From Ganoderma boninense (Eukaryota; Basidiomycota; Agaricomycetes; Polyporales; Polyporaceae): a DNA stretch of 64,000 bases. Both the position numbers and the translations under genes were made by a program. The stretch lies in contig CM035305.1 in the NCBI GenBank assembly GCA_002900995.3, positions 3,394,467-3,458,466 of the forward strand, given 5' to 3'. Below, in pieces: positions 56,091 through 64,000 of this stretch. The stretch's first letter is position 1. Every line of letters begins with the position of its first letter. The notes under the pieces were generated by a model, which saw nothing but the letters and a program-made list of their open reading frames with translations, had not been told where the DNA came from and made no database searches.

Positions 56091-59000
56091 GTGTGGGGTT
56101 GCAGGCCCAACAAGATGGTAGCAAGGAGTGGATATTGCCCGGCTGGCCCGTGCGGCTGCACGCGTGGAGAAAGAGGGCCAGAAGGGCTTGGGAGAGGGCC
56201 GTGTGTGGACAGAGCAGGCGAACTTAGTCCGGGCGGGCGCTCGAGTGCTGGAACGAGGACGTGTCATCAACGAGATGGCTATGCTCTTGATCCCTCCGCC
56301 CCAATAAGGCGCCCCATCAAACTCTCCCGCCTTCCTCTCCCACCTCCCACCTCGGCTTCCCCCTTCCCCATCCTTGATATTCACTTAAAATCCCTCTGCA
56401 TCGCAACCATGGCCTTTGGGAGGACCGGCCTTTCTCGTTTGGTACTGACCCTCCCCATCAAAGAAACCATTACCACAACCCACCGTGACGAGAGGGCCTG
56501 CCGCACTTTACCGCACCTCCCCATGCGAACTGCGGAGCACCACCCTTACGTCCCCCATCTACAACTCTGTGCGATTCGATGCGACTTATCCCAACAAACA
56601 CACTTTATCACACGTTCAACTTCCCGAGGCCACAGCACTCCGATGGGGCGCGGGAATGTGGTGTCAACATTGACAGTCTGGCTATACCATGTAGCACCTG
56701 AGATAGGGTCGCCTCGGGATTATACATCCTACATCACGAACCCCGTTCAATCCCCGTACTCCCAAGTCCCAAGTATGGCCCTCCAAGACCCTTGTAACTT
56801 TAGGTCCTTGGTTAGTGGTTTCACGAGCCTGGCCACCCTCGCCAGCACCGAATGTGCCCTAGCCGGTGGCAGACGTTGAAACGCTGAAAGGCTAAGAATG
56901 ATCAGCGCCCCGAGAAGGATCGTCCAGCCGGATGCAGTGAGGATAGTGTATGAGGGTTGTGCGTGGAGCAGTTCGCGGCCGAACGGCGGATCAAGCTTGG
57001 TGCGGGCAAGGGGTCGTTCCGTGGACACTTTGTGGCGGCCATCTCGGACCCTCCGATGTACCTCGGAAGGTATTGCGTGGCTTACACTGGCGTTACAGCA
57101 TCCTGTCGGGTATAGCATCCTACGGGCGGGCCATCCTCTTTTCTGTGACGGTTGTGAGCGATTCGTGCTCCCGCGAGGGTCTATTATGAGCGCTGTAAGG
57201 CCAGTCAGCAGCCTCGTATTTGCACTAGTTTGGCGCACATACCCGCTCAGGCGGGGACGCCTCGCACAAAGTGCGCCATCCCGGGCGGTCGGCCATGGAC
57301 GGTGGCATGGTGACCTGTTCAGTCCCTGACGTCGGGGTGGATGAATATATTTCCCGTACCACCATCTGAACCCCGAAGTCAGCGGCATGGGTTTCGAATG
57401 CCATGGAAACAGGCCTGCTATGGTCTGGGCATCGAAGACGAAGATAAATCACCCGTCGGGAATTCCCATTTTGAGGATTTTGCTTATTCCAAGTTGATCC
57501 GAAGAGCTAAATGGAAGGAGGACTCGTACAGCGGGTCGCCGAGTTTGAATTTCGCGCGCTTGGCACGCGGTCAGCAGAGCATCCAACCGCCCGAGTGTGG
57601 TGGCTATTGATACGTAACGTCTCCCCACGAGAGAACACACAAGTGACAGAAACACCGCTCGAAACCGGTTTGACAGGCTGCATACCAGAACAAGGGGCGG
57701 AGGCCCACAGAACGGATAGAAACCTAGCGCGCAGAGCTCACCAAAGATCCATGATTTCAATGCTCCGTGTGCAGCTCTAGCCTACGCCATGGGACTCTAG
57801 ACTGGATGCAATGGTACAGCATCTGTTCTCAGTCTCAGAGTAAGTATCCGTTGCGGTGATTGTCGTATTGCACCCTGAACCTGCCGGTTCTGATGAACAA
57901 CCCGCATGAAGGTTGTCCGGGATTTTCGGGTCCCGTAATCGTGATGATACGGCGGTTCGAGGCAATCCGGCCAAGATGGCGCGGAACGGGGCACAGACTG
58001 GAATGCACATATTTCGAATTGAAAGCCCAGCAGGTATGGACATTCGGTTAAGTTATTCTGGTAGCGCACGATGGCATACAGTAGTCAGCTACCAGCGCGA
58101 TTGTGAGACCGTGCCATGCCATCACCTGCTTAGCGACGCGCATGCTTGTGTTTCGGCTGGACAGAACGGTTAGTCAGGCTTTCATCAGGCTGCCTGGGTG
58201 TGGAGAAGAAGTGAGCACCGATGGAAAGAGAGCTAGAGAAGTGTCGCAAACCCCGCAGCGGTGCCGTCCTCGAGAGTTCATATATTGGTGCTGCCAAACT
58301 GCGTACTGCGCGCGCATTACGAACGCAGAGTTAGCGGTTAGGGCCGCAAGGGAATCGAAGCCATTTGACTGCGGGGACTCACAGGCACTAACGTTTGGCT
58401 TGCCCTCAACCTTCCTCAACGCCGTCGGCTAACCAGGCCAGGCATGGATCCCGACGTGGATAGAAGTTTAGATCACCGGAGTGACGGACCTAGAGAGAAC
58501 TTCTTACCTGCATTTTGCCTGCGTTGGCTACTTGTTTGAATGTCTCTTACTGTTAATCTTCGTTGGTGGCAGAACTGTTACCTACTTACTCTCCTGAGGC
58601 CCGCTGAGGTTCCTTTTGTGGTCGTTTACCATGGCCAGGCACACTCTGTTTAAGGGACATGAAGTACCACCTTGATTGGACTCACCGATTGCAGCGTGCA
58701 ATAAGCTGTTTGATGCCCAAAAGGGAGTGCAGGGAGATGGAGGGGGGGAGAGCTGAATCAGTTGACAGATGGCGATGTGGAGAGTGATCTGGATATCTGG
58801 CTCGAAGATAGGAATGAGATCATCGAAATCAAAGGATCCGCGGTGAAGGTTCACCACCAGCGTGTCGGACAAACATTCGAGGCAGACATGCTGTGTCAGA
58901 CCGGAGAGCGCAGCACACAAACCGCATGTTGAGCAGGTTGAAAGTTCATTGCCCTCGAGCAAGCGGATGGTTGGGACCCTAGGTTCCAGGAGAACGGGCT

Positions 59001-60170
59001 GCTGCCTACACGGAGATGAACGCTCTTTCCGAGTAGCAACCCGCGTTCCCCACGACAAAGGGGGCATGGTGTCTCAGAACTCGAGAGGACAATGTCGGTA
59101 GGTTCTATACGCCTCCAAGAGTGCGTTGGTTGGCATGATTCTGAAACACGGCGTGAGCGAAGCTTGGGTATACGGCAAGTCGAGGATACGGTTCACAAGG
59201 GTGGATTGGAACCAAAGGTAGAAACGAATGGTGAAGGGGTCATTGGGGCAGATATCCGATCAGTCGGGGAGGACTGGACTCGGTCTCGTAAGTGGATCAG
59301 GCCTCAGGGCTTAGGTGAGTGCAAGGGTCAGAAGGGATAGGAAGAAATGGGGAAGAATTCCGAGATGGAGCACCATGGTCACAATTAGGGTGCAGTAGCG
59401 AGGGAAGGCGGGGGGAGTGTTTCGTGATGGGAATTGGAAAATACGGGACTCGGTGCGGGAGGGAGGGCGAAGGCTGTGCGAGACGGGTGGAGGGCATGGC
59501 GCGGCCAGGTGATAACAGGAAAGAGACCGTCTGGCAGCGAACCTGATGCTGTGATTCGCGGGCCAGTACTGGCTTAGGCTGACGGGCGAGTGAGATTCGG
59601 ATGGCGCCTGGAGGTGGGTAACCTCCCGGATGCGGGTTGTCGGGGGAAATTGTCAGATCAGGACGGTGTTCTGAATATTAATCGCAGGATCGCTCCCAGG
59701 CGGGGTTGGAAGGCGATAGAGGCGATTAAGCTCTGGCGCGGGCTGTCAAAGTTGTTGGGGGCGCGCCGGACAATGAGTCATGGCGTGGGTCGCGTGGGCG
59801 GTGGGCGGTGCCGAGTGGAGGAGCTGATATTGGGAGCGTGGAAGGCGTCGCTGGGGAGAAATGGGCGAAATGCAAGTGAAATGCATGGCGGGGAGAGTGG
59901 AAAATAAGCCGGGCGGAAAAGGGGGAAATTGGGGCTGGTTGTGAGGAGGATGGCGGGATGATGCGGAGCCGGATTGGGACGGTGGGCGAGAGGCTGCCGG
60001 GGACGTTGCCGAGCGGCACAGCATGGGCGGGGAGTGGGAAACGCAGACGTGTGCCTAATCCGCAGCAAGCTCCCTTTTCTCCTCACCACCATCTGCCCGC
60101 TCCAATCCGTCCTCCTCCTTCCCCCTCATATACTCTCCTTCCGCAGTTATAAACCTCCCCCACTTCTACC
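56091..60170. other. 4 kb gene-poor stretch
   Basis: It runs from the carboxypeptidase start (-) to the C2H2 start (+). No known family was recognised. Open frames of interest are minus 56747-57388, which ends in a hydrophobic stretch, and minus 58582-59067 with a Cys cluster; neither is supported enough to call. From about 59.3 to 60.0 kb the plus strand is G-rich. The last 130 bases before 60,171 are C/T-rich leader with a TATAAA-like string close to the ATG. Confidence 0.4.
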
Positions 60171-61428
60171 ATGTCCGACCCAGCTTTCGCCCAGTTCTAC
60201 CCCCAGTCGGCCGCCTTCGAGCCTCAGGCCTACCACAGCAAGCTCGATCCCGCAGCACACCCCACCATCGCCCTCGACGGCACTGAGAACCACAAGCAGT
60301 CCTTTGACTTCTTCAGCTACTCCTCAGCCGGGACTCGACGTTGTAGCACCTCACCCCGACCAGTTCGAACTCGAACTCGACAACTCCCTTGCTGCTTCGA
60401 CGCGGAGCTGAGTCTCATCCCCATCGACGCGACCGACTTCACCTTCTACCGCGGCGAGACTCCCACCTTCGGGCCTCCCTCCACCTTCACCGTCTCGTCC
60501 GAGTCGGTGTCGGGTTATGATTCTGCCTACAACGACAATATCTCCAGTCGTTCAGAGAGCTTCTACAACTTCAACGCCCAGTCTCCCACGTCCAACTACA
60601 CCTCCAGCGTCTATTCCCTCACCCAAGAGCAGCTCGACATGGAGTTCCAGCGCATGGCCATGCCCACCCACGACGACCCGAACTCCTTCGGCGCCCTTCC
60701 TACCTCCCCTTCCATCCGTAGCTCTCCGGGCAGTGTCCCCAACATTTCTCAGTACTCTCCTCCTTACTCTTCTCCTCGCGGTTCCTTCTCCGACTACGAG
60801 CCTGCGCAGCCGCAGCAGGTCCGGCTCGGCAGCTCCGCGGCCTCTGACTACTACCCTTCGGCGCAGGTCCAACTCAACAAATATGGCGGCCGCGTCGTCC
60901 AGGCGCAGGTTCCTCAGGCCCGCTCCACTGCGAGCGTTTCGCCCCAGATGGCCGCCATGTCGCACCCGTCCGTCGTGTCCCACCCCTCGCTCACCGCCCA
61001 ACGCGCCAAGCTTGAGACCATGCACGACGACCCGAAGAGGAAGTACCAGTGCCCGACCTGCCCTCGAGGTAATACAATGCCCGCTCATATAGCAACGGTC
61101 TGTATGCTGACTATTGTGTCCGCTAGCCTTCGCTCGGGCGTATAACCTCAAGACCCACATCCAGACCCACGACCCTAACCGCCTCAAGCCCTATGCTTGC
61201 CACCACAAGTCGTGCGGCCGCTCCTTTAGCCGCAAGCATGACCTCACTCGTCACATGGTGTCCATCCATCGCGCTGAGTCCGTGACCGCGTTGCAAGCGG
61301 CCACTGCAGCGAGTTCCCCACGGGCTATTGGTGTCGACAGCGGGCGTCGCGCGTGGTGTGAACAATGCGGTCGCAGCTGGGTTGGGAAGGGCAAGGAGAA
61401 GGGTTGTGACTGCAACGATGTCAAGTAA
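60171..61428 (+). CDS. C2H2 zinc-finger transcription factor
   Basis: Predicted nuclear DNA-binding regulator of 399 residues in two exons (60171-61068, 61127-61428). The long N-terminal half is Ser/Pro/Tyr/Gln-rich and disordered (for example QSPTSNYTSSVYSLTQEQ). Two adjacent C2H2 fingers follow: YQCPTCPRAFARAYNLKTHI with QTH, split by the intron, and YACHHKSCGRSFSRKHDLTR with HMVSIH. The C-terminus has another Cys cluster, WCEQCGRSWVGKGKEKGCDC, which could bind zinc. The frame is open throughout, but between about 60,333 and 60,405 the +1 frame gives a more protein-like peptide (GLDVVAPHPDQFELELDNSL) than the Arg/Thr/Cys-rich peptide of the reading frame. Two compensating indels are therefore suspected. 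Target genes cannot be inferred. Confidence 0.9.
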
Positions 61429-62519
61429 ACGGTGGTGACGTGCTGTATTTCTATGCATCTATCCCCCTGGTTTGCGTGAGTATATTCTATTTGTGTTCGG
61501 CTGCTTCCTTGGCTGATGGGTCACTACAGCATTGGCAACAATCACGTCCGTCTAGCGGTGTAGAGACTCCGTTCAAGGTCTTGTTGGCTTCAGACCGTGG
61601 TATGCTCTCACTGTGACGACGATGATGTTCGACCTTGCGTGGGCTTCGTCGATAGGGCTTCTTTCCAATGCCTTGTTGATTGCCGTCTCCGCGCAGGTTG
61701 GATGTTTCCCCACCTTACCCGAGCTCCCTAGTTGACCGTCGGTGTTTGTCATGCATTCCCTTGGATATATCGTTTTCCCGTCCGCTCTTACAAGTACTAT
61801 CGTCTCGTTGTCTGCTGCAGCCGTACTGATTATTATCTATTCTCGCGTATCTTCCAGTCGTCTCTGTAGCGTGTCTTCGTAATACATGCCAACTACTATG
61901 CCCATATGTTGTCCAGAAGACGGCTCCATGCATAGCGTCGAAGAACATTTCCTCGGGCGTTGTTAATTGAAGCTAAGTTGTCAGTTCTGCAAGACCTGGT
62001 TACTAGCTGGTGCTGGTTTTTGACCTGTCAACGACCAGAGATCTTCTGTGTGTACCTTGGATCCGCAGAACGACTGGGACGAAGATGTAAATCTGTCAAG
62101 CATGCATTTTGCAGACGTCCGGAAGCAATTCACTCGACCGGCTAAGTTGTGGGTCCATGTTGACATCGATGGCGATGGACGGCGATGGGCGGCGGCGACC
62201 GCGCCGCAGCCGCGTTAGCGTGAACATGTCACTACTCACCGTCTTCTGCACTCTGCGCATAGCCCTATAGGCTCGCTTCGTCTTTCTCGTCAAGTAGCGG
62301 GGGACCGGCTGCGGCGTCGGGGAGCCCGAAGCACTGCGTGGCGGCGCCCATCATTGAAAACGTGCTCGAGTCCCAAGACTTGCGCAGGCCGTGTTGACAA
62401 CCCGTCATTAAGACCGAGTTATGGCTGAGCAGGTCGAGGGCTGTGCCGATCTCGGGGACGCAATGCATATATTACAGGTCTCCTGTACTGCAGATGTTGC
62501 GGGAGAGTCTTGATATCTT
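61429..62519. other. Intergenic, C2H2 3' end
   Basis: About 1.1 kb. The first part is probably the 3' untranslated region of the C2H2 gene. A minus open frame at 62265-62468 ends in an acidic C-terminus-like peptide but could not be joined in frame to the upstream PAP2-like exons. Confidence 0.35.
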
Positions 62520-64000
62520 TTACTCCAGGTCCGCATTGAGAGGCAGTGCGAAGGCTAGGACCAAGACGACGGCTTGCACTGCGTAGAATCCTAACACGTC
62601 GAGGCTGATGGCACCGTTTGTCAAACAGAGGTGAGCGAACCCAGCCCTTTGGCAGTGGTTGTACATTGATTTACGATGATGCGCTTCTTAGAGACTTCGA
62701 CTCGACCGTTGCAACCTGCGGCAACGGTGCATGTCAGGAACTGTTGGCCTTTTCTGCATGCTTGCCTTCTCTCACACAGTCTCCTCCGGATTGTCGGCGT
62801 CTAGGTAGACAGCCATAACTGCCTCCGTAGCAGACGACGAACAGTGAGAAACATCGGCAACATTGCTGCGTGGAGACTGGGCAGTGCGCCGAACACGACT
62901 GTATCGTCAAGTAAGTGAACATCTTGTTGCTCTCCTCACGACACACCCCCGGATCCTGACCGGGTCCTTCTCGAAGACAGCATTGTATCGGTGCGTATCC
63001 AGCACGCCAGCCGTGCGACCGAGGCCGGTTGTATTTCCCGGGAAGCCACAACTCGGAGCGGGCTCTAATAGGTGAACACAAACACCCTGGGGCCATGTTC
63101 GGAAACCCGATGCGCGTGAAGAGACCACAGAGTTCTGCGCCTCGAACGTGAGACGCAGGCGGTGCACTATCGGTCAGCAGGGCCGCTTCTCAACCGCTTC
63201 CAGCCAACCCTTGACAATGGCACGCATTGAACACGACGACTATGCCTGGTTGGGGTGAAGCTCCAGATCCACTGGGACCATACCGGTATGAATGGCGACG
63301 CGGGACGCGAGACACAAGTTGCGGTGGAAGCCCCTCCTCGCGGGCGAGGTGCTTTGCTCCGGTGTCTGCAGGCCCAGGTGCGTCAGGGTGCATTTTGCCG
63401 CTATTCATGTGGTAACGGACCGCTCGCTCACGGAATATCGGCGTCTGCAGGTATGAGCCCCCAGGCGAAAGGGGGAATGGGGCGACCAGGGCTGAGTGTA
63501 GCCTTCGCGTGGCAGGGTCGTATGACGGCTCGGTTGGACGAGGGGGCCTGCTTGCACCAGCGACAACGTACGTAACGGGGCGTGCGCCCGGCGGTGATAG
63601 AAGCTGCGCCTCGAGTCTGAGGAGCAGACGGAGTGTGAATGTGCCCAGGTAGGTTGAGGATGAACGCTGTCATGCGATCATCACGGGTGCAGCTTTGACC
63701 TCTGCTCATTCTGTATTCACCTATCATGCCGGATGGTGATGTCAAGGTTCATGTTGCGAGCGGTATTGCTCCCGCAAATAGGCATACGGGCGATGGCGGT
63801 GGACCGGTGTTGGTGGCAGCGAGCGAGACACGTCGGCGTTGAGTGCGTCGACGCCAGCCCCGGTGCCCGGATCTATTGCGACCTCAATAAACGCTAGGAA
63901 CCCGAGGAGGAGAAACTTCTGGGGCGTCTTATTCTGCAATGTATTCCCCACACAGAGGACGAGATACGGGTGAGGACGAGGGAAGACAGACCACACCAGG
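62520..64000 (-). pseudogene. PAP2/IPC-synthase-like membrane enzyme, incomplete and apparently frame-disrupted
   Basis: Fragments of a PAP2-superfamily gene lie on the minus strand, resembling the AUR1-type inositol phosphorylceramide synthases of fungi. A block near 63,070-62,960 reads CGFPGNTTGLGRTAG then VLDTHRYNAVFEKDP, and after a short intron-like gap the diagnostic VFGALPSLHAAM lies at about 62,897-62,862. The PSLHA histidine belongs to the catalytic motif. Near the 3' end ISLDVLGFYAVQAVVLVLAF is a clear membrane helix ending at a stop at 62520. A hydrophobic exon-like piece KFLLLGFLAFIEVAI is at about 63,885-63,929. The pieces do not join in one frame: the intron before VFGALPSLHA has the wrong phase by one base, and the frame changes again just after it (LFVVCYGGSYGCLPR is in another frame). 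The 5' end may lie beyond the window. Either a decaying gene or error-rich sequence. Confidence 0.45.

Noticed and set aside
59300..60000. Open frames in the G-rich stretch before the C2H2 gene
   Set aside because: They occur on both strands at once, have strongly biased composition and no motif; best read as promoter sequence.

Overview
This window reads as nuclear DNA of a filamentous basidiomycete, most likely an Agaricomycete (mushroom or polypore type). Nearly every gene is cut by short GT-AG introns, mostly 45-80 nt. GC content is moderately high and 5' leaders are rich in C and T. Several gene types point the same way: a BLM10/PA200 gene with many small exons, a GH18 chitinase carrying CBM5/12 modules, an F-box-like protein with a Cys/His zinc-binding tail, and a small free-standing SET protein. 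No bacterial operon, CRISPR array, rRNA gene or intact transposase was seen. Exon boundaries were worked out by hand from splice sites and reading-frame continuity.

Layout. Positions 1-14 kb are dense housekeeping: an Ecdysoneless/SGT1 homologue cut by the left edge (-), V-ATPase subunit F (+), TIM21 (-), a 1.1 kb element with 143-bp inverted termini, an AIM18-type chalcone-isomerase-fold mitochondrial protein (-), and BLM10 (+, 7.7 kb). About 3.6 kb without a recognisable gene leads to a tandem CCCH zinc-finger mRNA-decay-type protein (+, 17.3-20.1 kb). Next come a choline/ethanolamine kinase (-), a DHA2-type MFS exporter (-) and the mitochondrial Hsp40 MDJ1 (-). A 2.9 kb gap follows, then a SET protein (-) head to head with casein kinase 2 alpha (+), and then the chitinase (+, 37.1-39.6 kb).

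From 39.6 to 43.0 kb no gene could be supported. The right-hand part holds an uncharacterised low-complexity protein (-), the F-box-like/PBZ-like protein (+), AP-3 sigma (+), Mediator subunit 6 (-), an NRAMP metal transporter (+), an intron-containing tRNA-Lys(CTT) (-), a GPI-anchored-looking S10 carboxypeptidase (-), a gene-poor 4 kb stretch, a C2H2 transcription factor (+), and at the right edge a damaged-looking PAP2/IPC-synthase-like gene (-).

The genes are not a functional cluster. They cover mitochondrial import and folding (TIM21, MDJ1, AIM18), protein turnover (BLM10, F-box-like, carboxypeptidase), membrane traffic and transport (VMA7, AP-3 sigma, MFS, NRAMP), lipid metabolism (choline kinase, PAP2-like), and signalling or transcription (CK2 alpha, MED6, C2H2, CCCH, SET). 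The best leads are the long-inverted-repeat element, the F-box plus PBZ-like architecture, the intron that splits the BLM10 HbYX tail, and frame disruptions in CK2 alpha, the C2H2 factor and the PAP2-like gene.
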